Translations under genes and position numbers: made by a program
Notes under the pieces: model-generated
What the model saw: the letters and a program-made list of their open reading frames with translations, nothing else
What the model was told of the DNA's origin: nothing
Databases searched by the model: none
In this document: piece after piece, positions 14,787-24,417 of the stretch
Position numbering within the stretch: position 1 is the stretch's first letter
Layout of the letters: every line of letters begins with the position of its first letter
Assembly: GCF_027912495.1 (NCBI RefSeq)
Contig: NZ_CP115463.1
Location: forward strand, 4,042,501 to 4,106,500
DNA: 64,000 nucleotides
DNA from: Caulobacter sp. NIBR1757
GTDB lineage: Bacteria; Pseudomonadota; Alphaproteobacteria; Caulobacterales; Caulobacteraceae
Direction: 5' to 3'

Positions 14787-17333
14787 CTACAACAGCCAAC
14801 CCACCGACGAGACGGTGTGATTGCCCAGCATCTGGAAGGCGAAGTCGGCCTGGCCGTCGCCGTTGACGTCGCCCGACACCGTGGTGCGGCCGCTGTCGGC
14901 GTCGAAGGCCCGGACGAGCTGGCCCGCCACGCCCGTGAAGGCGCTGGCGAAGACGAAGGCCTGGTTGCCGGCCGCGTTGAGGTTGGCGTCGATGCCCACG
15001 AGGCTGATGCGGTCGCCCGCGCCGGCCGCGAAGTCGGCGATCAGGTCCATGTCGATGACCAGGCTGTCGCTCGTGGCGGTGTAGACGAAGAGGTCGGCGC
15101 CGACCCCGCCGGTCATCAGGTCGCTGCCCGCGCCGCCGATCAGTTGGTCGTTGCCCGTGCCGCCCTCGAGGGCGTCGCGGCCGTCGCCGGCGGTCAGCTT
15201 GTCCGCCCCCGCGCCGCCGAACAGGCTGTCGTCGCCGGCCAGGCCGTAGAGCAGGTCGTCGCCGTCGCCGCCGTCGAGGCTGTCCTGACCGGCGTTGCCC
15301 TTGAGGCTGTCGTTGCCGCCGAGGCCCTGGATGATGTCGTCGGCCTTGCCGCCGGCCAGGGTGTCCGGTCCGGGGGTGCCGAGGATGATCGACGGCGGGG
15401 CGTAGCCGAGGTTGTCGAGGGTCAGGGCGTTGAGGGCGAGGTTCTTGAACACGATCAGGGTGTTGAAGCCGAGGTCGCCGGCGAAGGCGTCGAAGTCGAC
15501 CTGCAGCAGGGTGTTGGCCCCGCTGGCGACCAGCCGGACATAGCCGGCCATGAAGGGGTTGCTGACCGTGTCCCAGCCCTGGAAGGCCAGTTCGAACAGG
15601 GCCTGCAGATACAGAACATCGCCGCCGGCCCCGCCCTCGAAGTCGGTGATGATGGTCGGGCCGGGGCCCGCATAGAGGTCGGAGAAGCCGTAGCTGTCCG
15701 ATCCCGCCCCGCCCGACACCGTGGCTTCGGCGCGCAGCATGAAGCTGTCGTCGCCGGCCCCGCCGTAGGCGAAGGTCATGCCGCCGGGCGCGTCCAGCGT
15801 GAAGCGGTCATTGCCATCGCCGCCATCGACCACGACCTTCAGGCTGGAAGCGTTGTGCAGGATGGTCAGTTCGTCATTCCCGGCCCCGCCGTATAGGCTG
15901 TCGGCCCCGCCGTAGGTGTCGCCGAGGGTGTCGTCGCCCTCGCCGCCGACCAGCTTGTCATTGCCCGCGCCGCCTTCGAGGATATCGTTGCCGTCCAGGC
16001 CGTCGAGACGATCGTCGCCGGCCCCGCCGTCCAGCCGATTGTTGCCGGCATTGCCAGAGAGGATGTCGTTGAAGGCCGAGCCCTCGACCGACTCGATGCT
16101 CTCGAACCGGTCGCGGCCGGCCCCGCCGGTGGTCTGGACAACCTGCGCCAGTCGGACGGTGACGCCAGAGGCGGCGTCGGCATAGACGGCGGTGTCGTAG
16201 CCGGCGCCGCCGATCAGGCGGTCGTCGCCCGCGCCGCCGTTCAGGTAGTCGTCACCCGCCATCCCGTACAGGACGTCATTGCCGCCGAGGCCGTTCAGCA
16301 GGTTGGTGACGCCGTTGCCGGTCAGGCTGTCATGGCCGGCCCCGCCGGCGGCGTTCTCGATGATGACTCCGTTGGCGATCGTGTAGCCACCATGGACGCC
16401 GGTCGCATGGGAAACCCAGCCGGCGCTGCCGTTCTGGTACAGCAGGGTGGCGGGCCGCAGGTCGATGGTGACGTCCATCGCCGCGCCGGCGATGATCCAG
16501 TCGGAATAACCGCCGGCGTCCCAGATGGCGCTGTAACCGGTTCCGGAGCCGTCGGCGGCCGGCAGGAGGTAGACGTCGTCGCCCGTCGCCCAGTCCATGT
16601 TGGCGCCGTACTTCCGCTGCAGCATGGCGATGTCCCAGGCCATGGGGCCGGCGACGTTGCCGTAGCCATCGACGTCGATGTTGCCTTGCGGATGCTGATC
16701 CCAGCCATCGACGTAGGACATCATCGTCCAGACCGCCTGGTTGACGTACTGGCCGATGAAGGTGAAGCCGAAGCCGTGGTCGAAGGGGCCGGTGACGCCG
16801 GGCAGGACGTCCGAGCCGCCGCCATTGTCATGCGGGTGGGCCAGGGCGAAGCCGTGGCCGAACTCGTGCAGCAGGGTGTTGAAGCCGTAGCCCCCCGGCT
16901 GCAGCCCCTCGGCGTCCCAGCCGCGGGCGGAGAAGTCGAAGCGGCCCAGGCCGGCGTTCGGCTCGCCGGGCGGGTCGAAGTCGCCCAGCGATAGGCCCTG
17001 GTTTTCTGCGGTGTAGCCGAACAGGCGGAAGTCGCTGCCGGCCATGGTCGGGGTTTCGCGATAGGCGATGTTGATGATCGAGGCGAACCGGTCGAGCACG
17101 GCCCAGACGGCGGCCTTGGCCTCGGCCGACCAGGCGGGCAGCGAGGGATGGTCGGCGGGGCCGCCGAAGTAGACGTCGATGATCATCCGGCCGGCGTCGT
17201 CGTACTTGCCGGTCTGCAGCAGGAGGCCACCCCAGTCGATGGCCGCCAGCGGATCGATCGGCGGCAGGCCGTCGTCCGGAACCTCGATGTCCGGGTCATC
17301 GCCGGCCACGGCGGCTGTCTCGATAGCTTGCAT
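14787..17333 (-). CDS. Serralysin-like M10 metalloprotease with RTX repeats (copy 1)
   Basis: This is an 848-residue secreted zinc protease. The zinc site HEFGHGFALAHP gives H156, E157, H160 and H166, and a Met-turn follows in MMSYVDG (about M205). From about 330 onward come RTX nonapeptide blocks (GGNDVLYGMAGDDYLNGG and similar) in several clusters that bind Ca2+ during type I secretion. The C-terminal about 100 residues (DLFVYTATSDS...FAAGAGDRISL) match the M10 C-terminal/type I signal region. There is no N-terminal signal peptide, as expected. It is a tandem paralogue of the next gene, 36 bp away, and probably co-transcribed with it. No ABC/MFP/TolC genes lie nearby, so the secretion apparatus is encoded elsewhere. 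Confidence 0.9.
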   Translation of the reverse strand: MQAIETAAVAGDDPDIEVPDDGLPPIDPLAAIDWGGLLLQTGKYDDAGRMIIDVYFGGPADHPSLPAWSAEAKAAVWAVLDRFASIINIAYRETPTMAGSDFRLFGYTAENQGLSLGDFDPPGEPNAGLGRFDFSARGWDAEGLQPGGYGFNTLLHEFGHGFALAHPHDNGGGSDVLPGVTGPFDHGFGFTFIGQYVNQAVWTMMSYVDGWDQHPQGNIDVDGYGNVAGPMAWDIAMLQRKYGANMDWATGDDVYLLPAADGSGTGYSAIWDAGGYSDWIIAGAAMDVTIDLRPATLLYQNGSAGWVSHATGVHGGYTIANGVIIENAAGGAGHDSLTGNGVTNLLNGLGGNDVLYGMAGDDYLNGGAGDDRLIGGAGYDTAVYADAASGVTVRLAQVVQTTGGAGRDRFESIESVEGSAFNDILSGNAGNNRLDGGAGDDRLDGLDGNDILEGGAGNDKLVGGEGDDTLGDTYGGADSLYGGAGNDELTILHNASSLKVVVDGGDGNDRFTLDAPGGMTFAYGGAGDDSFMLRAEATVSGGAGSDSYGFSDLYAGPGPTIITDFEGGAGGDVLYLQALFELAFQGWDTVSNPFMAGYVRLVASGANTLLQVDFDAFAGDLGFNTLIVFKNLALNALTLDNLGYAPPSIILGTPGPDTLAGGKADDIIQGLGGNDSLKGNAGQDSLDGGDGDDLLYGLAGDDSLFGGAGADKLTAGDGRDALEGGTGNDQLIGGAGSDLMTGGVGADLFVYTATSDSLVIDMDLIADFAAGAGDRISLVGIDANLNAAGNQAFVFASAFTGVAGQLVRAFDADSGRTTVSGDVNGDGQADFAFQMLGNHTVSSVGWLL

Positions 17334-17369
17334 CTGAAACTCCCCTGCCGGACCTGCGCCGGCCCCGTC

Positions 17370-19913
17370 CTAAAGCAGCCAGCCGACCGTCGAGACGGTG
17401 TGGTTGCCGACCAGCTGGAAGGCGAAGTCGGCCACGCCGTCGCCGTTGACGTCGCCCGACACCGTGGTGCGGCCGGTGTCGATGCTGAAGTCGCGCACCA
17501 GCTGGCCCGCGACGCCGGTAAAGGCCTGAGCGAAGGCGAAGGCCTGGTTGCCCTCCACCGTCGCATTGGCGTCGATGCCGACCAGGCTGATGCGGTCGCC
17601 CGAGCCGGCGGCGAAGTCGGCGATCAGGTCCATGGCGCCGACGGCGCTGTCGGCCGTGGCGGTGTAGACGAACAGGTCGGCGCCCGCGCCGCCGGTCATG
17701 CTGTCCTGGCCCAGCCCGCCGATCAGCTGGTCGTTGCCGACGCCGCCGTCGAGGATGTCCGCCCCGTCGCCGGCCGTCAGCTTGTCCGCCCCGGCCCCGC
17801 CGGACAGGGTGTCGTCGCCGGCCAGGCCGTAGAGCAGGTCGTCGCCGTCGCCGCCGTCGATGAGGTCATGGCCGGCCTGGCCCTTGAGGCTGTCGTTGCC
17901 GCCCAGGCCCTGGATGGTGTCGTTGGCGGCGCTGCCGGCCAGATTGTCCGGTCCGGCCGTGCCGAGGATGATCGAGGGCGGAGCGAAGCCGAGGTTGAAG
18001 CTGGTCAGGGCGTTGAGGGCCAGGCCCTTGAAGATCGCCAGGGTCGACCAGCTGGTTCCGCCGGCGGCGCCGTCGATGTCGATCTGCAGCAGGGTGCTGG
18101 TCCCGCTGGCGGCCAGCTGCAGATGGCCTGAGCTGAAGGGGTTGGCCGAGCCGTTCCAGCCGCTCAAGACGTCGGTGAGGAAGTCGGTCAGGTCGAGGCG
18201 ATCACCGCCGGCCCCGCCGGTGAAGTCGGCGAGGGTCAGGACGCCGGCGAAGTCGACATCGATCGTGAACAGGTCCGAACCGGTCCCGCCGCTGACCGTG
18301 GCCGCCGCCATCAGCACGAAGTGGTCGTCGCCCGCGCCACCGTAGCCGTAGGTCTGGCCGCCGGGGGCGTCGAGGGTGATCAGGTCGTCGCCGTCGCCGC
18401 CGTCGACCACCACCTTGCTGAGCGACAGATCGTGGAAGACGGTCAGGCGGTCGTTCCCGGCCCCGCCGTAGAGGCTGTCGGCGCCGTCGCCGGTATCGCT
18501 AAGGACGTCGTCGCCGTCGCCGCCGACCAGGCGGTCCGAGCCCAGGCCGCCGACCAGCAGGTCGTTGCCGCCCAGCCCGTCCAGCCGGTCGTCGCCGTCG
18601 CCGCCCGACAGCAGGTTGTCGCCGCCATTGCCTGCCAGGACGTCGTTATAGGCCGAGCCCTGGACCGCCTCGATGCCTTCCAGAAGGTCGCGGCCGGCGC
18701 CGACGGTGTTCTGGCGGGTGGTCTGGGCGAGGCGGACGGTGACGCCGGAGGCGGCGTCGGAATAGTCGGCGGTGTCGTAGCCGTCGCCGCCGACCAGGCG
18801 GTCATCGCCCGCGCCGCCGTTCAGGCTGTCGTCTCCCTCGCGGCCGGCCAGGATGTCGTTGCCGGCCAGGCCGCGAATGATGTTGCCGACCGCGTTGCCG
18901 ATCAACAGATCGGCCCCAGCCCCGCCTTCGGCGTTCTCGATGGTCACCCCGTTGGCGATGGTGAAGCCGCCGTGCACCCCGGCCGCGTAGGAAACCCAGC
19001 CGGCGCTGCCGTCCTCGTACAGCAGGGTGGCGGGACGCAGGTCGATGGTGACATCCAGCGCCGATCCGGCCACCAACCAGTCGGCGGAGCCGCCGGCGTC
19101 CCAGATCGAACTGTAGTAGGTCCCCGCTCCATCGGCGGCGGGCAGGACATAGACGTCGTCGCCGGTATGCCACTGCATGTTGGCGCCGTACTTCTGCTGT
19201 AGCAGGGCGATGTCCCAGGCCATCGGGCCGGCGATGTTGCCATAGCCCTCGACGTCGATGTTGCCCTGCGGATGCTGACGCCAGCCGTCAATGTAGGACA
19301 TCATTGTCCAAACGCCCTGGTTCTCCAGCTGGCCGCCCGGCTGGAACCGCTGGCCGGGATCGAACCGGTCGGTGACCCCGGGCAGGATGTCCGATCCGCC
19401 GCCGTGGTCGTGCGGATGGGCCAGGCCCATGCCGTGCCCGAGCTCGTGAACCAGGGTGTTGAAGCCGTAGCCGCCAATCTGCAGCCCCTCGGCGTTCCAG
19501 CCCCGGTTGGTGAAGTCGAATTGGCCCAGGCCCTGGTTCTCTTCTCCCGGCGGATTGAACTCGCCCAGCAGAACGCCCGACTGCTCCGCCGTGTAGCTGA
19601 TCAGGGTGAAATCGGGGTTGGTCCGATCCAGCGTCTCATGGAAGACGACGTTGATGATGGCTTCGAACTGCGCCAGCGCCAGGCGGACGGCGGCCATGGC
19701 TTCGGCCGACCAGTCGAACAGCTGCGGATGATCGGCCGAGCCGCCGAACAAGTACTCGATGACCAGCCGACCGGCGTCGTCGTACTTGCCGGTCTGGACG
19801 GTGACGCCGCCCCAGTCGATGGTGTTCAGCACATTGATCGGCGGCGCTGCGGCCGGTTGACCAGCGGACACGGTTTCGCTCGCCGCCAGCGCGGTGTTTT
19901 CAGCCAGATTCAT
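17370..19913 (-). CDS. Serralysin-like M10 metalloprotease with RTX repeats (copy 2)
   Basis: The protein has 847 residues and is colinear with the downstream copy along its whole length. The zinc motif is HELGHGMGLAHP (H156, E157, H160, H166) and the Met-turn is MMSYIDG. RTX Ca2+-binding blocks (GGAGDDRLVGG type) occupy about 330-490 and the region before the C-terminus, separated by a less repetitive section. The C-terminal type I secretion region (DVNGDGVADFAF...VGWLL) is nearly identical to that of copy 1. The 5' leader has the hairpin GCTCCGG...CCGGAGC (19929-19948) just before the ribosome site, and a similar GCCGG...CCGGC hairpin precedes copy 1. A recent tandem duplication is the simplest explanation; the substrates are unknown. 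Confidence 0.9.
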   Translation of the reverse strand: MNLAENTALAASETVSAGQPAAAPPINVLNTIDWGGVTVQTGKYDDAGRLVIEYLFGGSADHPQLFDWSAEAMAAVRLALAQFEAIINVVFHETLDRTNPDFTLISYTAEQSGVLLGEFNPPGEENQGLGQFDFTNRGWNAEGLQIGGYGFNTLVHELGHGMGLAHPHDHGGGSDILPGVTDRFDPGQRFQPGGQLENQGVWTMMSYIDGWRQHPQGNIDVEGYGNIAGPMAWDIALLQQKYGANMQWHTGDDVYVLPAADGAGTYYSSIWDAGGSADWLVAGSALDVTIDLRPATLLYEDGSAGWVSYAAGVHGGFTIANGVTIENAEGGAGADLLIGNAVGNIIRGLAGNDILAGREGDDSLNGGAGDDRLVGGDGYDTADYSDAASGVTVRLAQTTRQNTVGAGRDLLEGIEAVQGSAYNDVLAGNGGDNLLSGGDGDDRLDGLGGNDLLVGGLGSDRLVGGDGDDVLSDTGDGADSLYGGAGNDRLTVFHDLSLSKVVVDGGDGDDLITLDAPGGQTYGYGGAGDDHFVLMAAATVSGGTGSDLFTIDVDFAGVLTLADFTGGAGGDRLDLTDFLTDVLSGWNGSANPFSSGHLQLAASGTSTLLQIDIDGAAGGTSWSTLAIFKGLALNALTSFNLGFAPPSIILGTAGPDNLAGSAANDTIQGLGGNDSLKGQAGHDLIDGGDGDDLLYGLAGDDTLSGGAGADKLTAGDGADILDGGVGNDQLIGGLGQDSMTGGAGADLFVYTATADSAVGAMDLIADFAAGSGDRISLVGIDANATVEGNQAFAFAQAFTGVAGQLVRDFSIDTGRTTVSGDVNGDGVADFAFQLVGNHTVSTVGWLL

Positions 19914-20038
19914 GTCTCAAACTCCCCCGCTCCGGACACCGCCGGAGCCCTTGCTCAATTCGGGCAGAGGGGTCCCAAATTTTTTGAAACTTGTGAAGGG
20001 GTAGAAATCGCAACTCCAACTTTCGTCGTGGCCGGACG

Positions 20039-20069
20039 AAAAACGCCCCGGAGCCTGAGCTCCGGGGCG
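20039..20069 (-). terminator. Rho-independent terminator of the acyl-CoA dehydrogenase gene
   Basis: Perfect 11-bp stem CGCCCCGGAGC/GCTCCGGGGCG (20044-20054, 20059-20069) with a 4-nt loop, followed on the minus strand by TTTTT. It lies 31 nt after the stop codon at 20100. Confidence 0.9.
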
Positions 20070-20099
20070 CGTCTTCTGCAGAGGCTGAGAGCCGGCGTC

Positions 20100-21419
<1,320 letters not shown>

Positions 21420-21460
21420 TGGAGTTTCTCCCTGTGGCCGATCTGACGGCCCATGCACGA

Positions 21461-21509
21461 TCAAACAGTTGTTTGAACGCATATTGCCTTGGGGTTCCGC
21501 GCAGGGCAA
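21461..21509 (-). promoter_or_regulatory. Promoter with PsrA-like fatty-acid operator
   Basis: On the minus strand, -35 TTGCCC (21509-21504), 17-nt spacer and -10 CAATAT (21486-21481) are followed by the palindrome TCAAACAACTGTTTGA (21476-21461). The core CAAAC-N4-GTTTG fits the PsrA (TetR-family) consensus C/G-AAAC-N2-4-GTTT-G/C. Its position over the start site would allow repression of the acyl-CoA dehydrogenase gene, relieved by acyl-CoA or fatty acid. Confidence 0.6.
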
Positions 21510-21556
21510 GCGAAGGTTTGATTGCGGCGGCGCGGGGACTCGCCCACCATGGCCGC

Positions 21557-22150
21557 ATGAACCTCAAAGGCAAACTGCTGAAGGGCCGCTATGTGCGGCT
21601 GGAACCGATCACGCCCGAGCACAAGGACGAGCTGCGCGGCGCCGTCGACTGCGATCCCGAGGCCTGGGAGATCATGTCGGTCAACGGTTGCGGCGAGGGC
21701 TTCGACGACTGGTGGGGCGCGCTGAAGGGCGAGACCGAGCGCGGCGAGCGGATCGGCTATGCCATCCGCCAGCTCAGCGACAAGCGGGTGGTCGGGACGA
21801 GCTCCTTCCTGAATATCCGCAAGCTGCACAAGGGCGTCGAGATCGGCTCGACCTTCCTGCACCCCGACGTGCGGTCAGGGCCGGTGAACCCCGAGAGCAA
21901 GCGGCTGCTGCTGGGTCAGGCGTTCGACGCCGGTGCCATCCGGGTCGAGTTCATGATCGACGAGCGCAACGCCCGCAGCCAGGCGGCGGTCGAGAAGCTG
22001 GGCGCCACCCGCGAGGGCACGCTGCGCAACCACAAGATCACCTGGACCGGCCATGTGCGCGACACCGTGGTGCTGTCGATCACCGACGACGACTGGCCGG
22101 CCGTGCGCGACCGGCTGGACTTCCGGCTGAAATCGACCTTCCCGGCCTAG
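21557..22150 (+). CDS. GNAT family N-acetyltransferase (RimJ/RimL type)
   Basis: The protein has 197 residues from the ATG at 21557 (MNLKGKLLKGRYVRLEPITPEH). The opening 'G..VRLEPI....' and the later KRLLLGQAFDAGAIRVEFMI and NARSQAAVEKLGATREG are the acetyl-CoA-binding and C-terminal motifs of the RimJ/RimL-like GNAT branch, which acetylates protein N-termini or small amines. The gene is divergent from the acyl-CoA dehydrogenase and could share its upstream region. Its stop overlaps that of the convergent DUF6265 gene (CTAG). The substrate is not deducible. Confidence 0.85.
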   Translation: MNLKGKLLKGRYVRLEPITPEHKDELRGAVDCDPEAWEIMSVNGCGEGFDDWWGALKGETERGERIGYAIRQLSDKRVVGTSSFLNIRKLHKGVEIGSTFLHPDVRSGPVNPESKRLLLGQAFDAGAIRVEFMIDERNARSQAAVEKLGATREGTLRNHKITWTGHVRDTVVLSITDDDWPAVRDRLDFRLKSTFPA

Positions 22151-22596
22151 CGGACCCGCTCGTAGGTCCATTCCATCCGTTCGAGCTTGCCGTTCATCGT
22201 CCCCTCGATGGCGGCGCAGAGTTGCTCGCCGCAACGGCGGTAGATGATCCGTTGCGGGAAGTCGTGGGCGGCGTTCTCGAAGACCACCTCGTCGGCGGTG
22301 CGGCTTTTGGCGACGAAGGTGGTCGGGGGCTGGCGGCCGACGATGGCGGTGAAGGCGATCTGGCCACCCTTCTCGTCGATACGCATGAATTCGACCCGGC
22401 CCTTGCCGCCCTCGATCGTGCGGCTAACCCCCGGCATGACGCCGCCTTCGGCCGGTAGCCAGGTCTCGGTGACGACGGCGCCGTCGCCTTGCGTGGCCCG
22501 CCACTGGCCAGTGATCCAGGCGACGTCGGACAGCTGGTCGGCGGCGAAGGCGGGGGTGGCCATTGCGAGGGCGGCCAGGACGGCGAGGGCTTTCAT
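22147..22596 (-). CDS. Exported DUF6265-like protein
   Basis: The protein has 149 residues from the ATG at 22596, which immediately precedes the signal peptide MKALAVLAALAMATPAFA. The mature part opens QLSDVAWITGQWRATQGDG and contains VTETWLPAEGGVMPGVSR and FENAAHDFPQRIIYRR, the pattern of the DUF6265 beta-barrel family (a lipocalin-like fold is suspected for such proteins). No catalytic residues are known. It lies upstream of, and is convergent with, the GNAT gene, sharing CTAG at the stops. The AraC regulator upstream is 69 nt away on the same strand. Confidence 0.75.
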   Translation of the reverse strand: MKALAVLAALAMATPAFAADQLSDVAWITGQWRATQGDGAVVTETWLPAEGGVMPGVSRTIEGGKGRVEFMRIDEKGGQIAFTAIVGRQPPTTFVAKSRTADEVVFENAAHDFPQRIIYRRCGEQLCAAIEGTMNGKLERMEWTYERVR

Positions 22597-22665
22597 GGAT
22601 AGCTCCGTGGATGTGGCCGCAGCACAGCATGGCAAGCGCCGGCGGGCTTGTATCGAAGCGACAGC

Positions 22666-23418
22666 TCAGGCCTGGGCCAGGCTGGCGGCGAGGCCGGCCT
22701 GCTGGGCGAGGAACTGGCTGGGGGTGCAGCCAACGAAGCGGCGGAAATCCCGGGCCAGCTGGGGATGGTCGAAATAGCCGGCGGCGTGGGCGGCGTCAGT
22801 CCAACTGGTGACGCCGGGTTCGCTCAGGGCGTCGAACACACTCCGGAACCGGAAGATGGCCGCCAGCCGGCGCGGCGGCACACCGACGATCCGGGCGAAG
22901 CGGCGTTGCAGGTCGCGGCTGGCCTCTACGGCTTGGCCGGCCCGCAGGCGGGCGACGGCGGCCTCGACGGCGGGGTCGCGCGGGGTCAGGTTGGCGGCGA
23001 TGCGGGCGGCGACATGGTCCTGGACGGCGGTGAGGCGGGCATCTTCGTTCAGCCCGGTGAGGTTCAGGTCGATGGCCAGCGGCGTGCGGCGGTCGGTGTA
23101 GCGGCTGGCCGGCTCGCCGAGATAGCCATAGGCGCCGGCCGGCTGGAAGCGCACCCCGATCACCCCGGCCGGCCCGTCGGCCCGCAGGTGCAGGGGCCGG
23201 GTCAGCTGGCCGGCGAAGACCACCGGGGCCTGGCGGAAGGCCGAACCATCGGCGGCCCGCTCCAGATAGGGCTGGCCGACATGGACGATCAGTTCGCTGC
23301 AGCCGTCCGGAGCGATGCGCTGGTCCTCAGCCTCGGCCCCGCCCTCGAACAGCCAGACACAGCGGACGTGGGCCGCGAGGTCGAGGCGTGGGACGTGCTC
23401 TTCGTAGCGGGGGATCAT
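22666..23418 (-). CDS. AraC family transcriptional regulator
   Basis: The protein has 250 residues. The N-terminal about 150 residues (RIAPDGCSELIVHVG, GVRFQPAGAYGYLG) match the DUF6597-type sensor domain found with AraC proteins. The C-terminal about 95 residues carry the two helix-turn-helix motifs (RDLQRRFARIVGVPPRRLA; AAHAAGYFDHPQLARDFRRF; GCTPSQFL). It is followed 69 nt later by the DUF6265 gene and preceded by the toxin gene with a 5-nt gap, so it may be the distal gene of the toxin operon or have its own promoter. The target genes are not evident. Confidence 0.85.
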   Translation of the reverse strand: MIPRYEEHVPRLDLAAHVRCVWLFEGGAEAEDQRIAPDGCSELIVHVGQPYLERAADGSAFRQAPVVFAGQLTRPLHLRADGPAGVIGVRFQPAGAYGYLGEPASRYTDRRTPLAIDLNLTGLNEDARLTAVQDHVAARIAANLTPRDPAVEAAVARLRAGQAVEASRDLQRRFARIVGVPPRRLAAIFRFRSVFDALSEPGVTSWTDAAHAAGYFDHPQLARDFRRFVGCTPSQFLAQQAGLAASLAQA

Positions 23419-23423
23419 CGCGG

Positions 23424-23837
23424 CTAAAGCGCTTCCACCAAGGCCGCCAGCCCCACCTCGCCAGCCCTCCGCACAAGCTTCTCATCGGCGGTGAGCACCG
23501 ACGATCCCCGCGCTTCGGCAAGGGCCAGATAGAGACCGTCGTAGGCCGAGAACCCATGCTCCGCCGCCAGCGCATAGGCGCGTCTGTAGTGGTCCCGGCT
23601 CGGGACACTCTGGGTGATCAACTCGCCGACCTGATCCAGCGCCACCTCCGCCTGGGCCTGATCGACAACGCCGCGACGAACCTTCTTCGCCGCGATGCTG
23701 GCCATCTCCACAAGAAGAAGATCCGGCGCCAGAAAGACGGTGTCCGTCGTCAACCAGGCCCTGGCGCGATCCGTCTGGGCCTCGGGGAACAGGGCGGAGG
23801 CCAGAACGGACGCATCGAGGATGCGCTCAACGGCCAT
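23424..23837 (-). CDS. vapC: VapC-type PIN domain ribonuclease toxin
   Basis: The protein has 137 residues. The PIN fold acidic residues are visible in ILDASVLASALFPE (Asp), LLLVEMASI (Glu) and GFSAYDGLYLALAE (Asp), followed by LTADEKL, which holds the fourth acid. It is a predicted Mg2+-dependent endoribonuclease that would inhibit translation when free. It starts 11 nt inside the end of the upstream gene, the usual antitoxin-toxin coupling. The upstream partner is not a standard VapB but a DUF7662-like fusion. Toxin identity is good; the pairing is inferred from overlap. Confidence 0.82.
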   Translation of the reverse strand: MAVERILDASVLASALFPEAQTDRARAWLTTDTVFLAPDLLLVEMASIAAKKVRRGVVDQAQAEVALDQVGELITQSVPSRDHYRRAYALAAEHGFSAYDGLYLALAEARGSSVLTADEKLVRRAGEVGLAALVEAL

Positions 23838-24360
23838 CCCGGTCCCGATCCTGGCGGATCAGTTCCGCGCTGCTCACGCTATCCTGCTTCATCGCCAGTG
23901 CATCCAGTCGATCGAACAGCGCGCTTCGGTGGTTGAGACCCGCCCGGTCCAGCAGGGCGGCGGCGGCCTCTGCCTGATCGCAGCCGTGCTCTTCAGCGTA
24001 GTTTTCAATGATCTTCATCGCGGCAGGCCCCAGCCGCCCCTCCGGAATTCTGATGGCGGGCGATGCCCAGGGGCCTGAGGGCGCAGATTCTCCCGAAGTC
24101 GGTCGGCCTTGAGGGCGCGGGTGGTGCGTTCGCCTGAACACCACCCTTTCGCCGCCCAGGTCGACGGACCAGACCTGCCAGCCCGCATCCATCCAGGCTT
24201 TGGACTGGCTGCGATTCTGGTTGGCCCACCATTCCCGATATTGGAAGGCCGATGAGGGCAAGGGCTTGCCCAGCATCTGCTCGACCTCGGAGAATTGCAG
24301 AGGCTGCTCTTCAGCCTGACTGGCGGAGAGAAATTGGGCGAGCGGTTCGTACTTTCCCAT
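23827..24360 (-). CDS. DUF7662-like protein, putative antitoxin partner of VapC
   Basis: The protein has 177 residues from the ATG at 24360. The N-terminal about 75 residues (MGKYEPLAQFLSA, LQFSEVEQMLGKPLPSSAFQYREWWAN) match DUF7662, a small domain seen in proteins of unknown role and sometimes near restriction or toxin genes. The C-terminal half (LGPAAMKIIENYAEEHGCDQAEAAA...VSSAELIRQDRDRDGR) is helical and charged, and could be the toxin-neutralising tail. It overlaps vapC by 11 nt. An AT-rich palindrome (24385-24416) just upstream of the start is a candidate autoregulatory operator. Antitoxin function is inference from position only. Confidence 0.6.
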   Translation of the reverse strand: MGKYEPLAQFLSASQAEEQPLQFSEVEQMLGKPLPSSAFQYREWWANQNRSQSKAWMDAGWQVWSVDLGGERVVFRRTHHPRPQGRPTSGESAPSGPWASPAIRIPEGRLGPAAMKIIENYAEEHGCDQAEAAAALLDRAGLNHRSALFDRLDALAMKQDSVSSAELIRQDRDRDGR

Positions 24361-24384
24361 GGCAGCTCATCTCCTCGGTCAAGC

Positions 24385-24416
24385 AATATACAAAGTATAA
24401 TTATACTTTTGTATAA
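24385..24416. promoter_or_regulatory. AT-rich palindrome upstream of the toxin-antitoxin operon
   Basis: AATATACAAAGTATAA (24385-24400) faces TTATACTTTTGTATAA (24401-24416), an inverted repeat with one extra T in the right arm. It lies 25 nt upstream of the ATG at 24360 and just beyond the stop of tadA. The sequence is very AT-rich for this genome and suits a dimeric antitoxin operator overlapping a -10 element. Confidence 0.6.
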
Positions 24417-24417
24417 A

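Noticed and set aside
14787..19913. The RTX region as a DNA tandem repeat
   Set aside because: The repetition is the coding of GGxGxDxLx nonapeptides in two protease genes.
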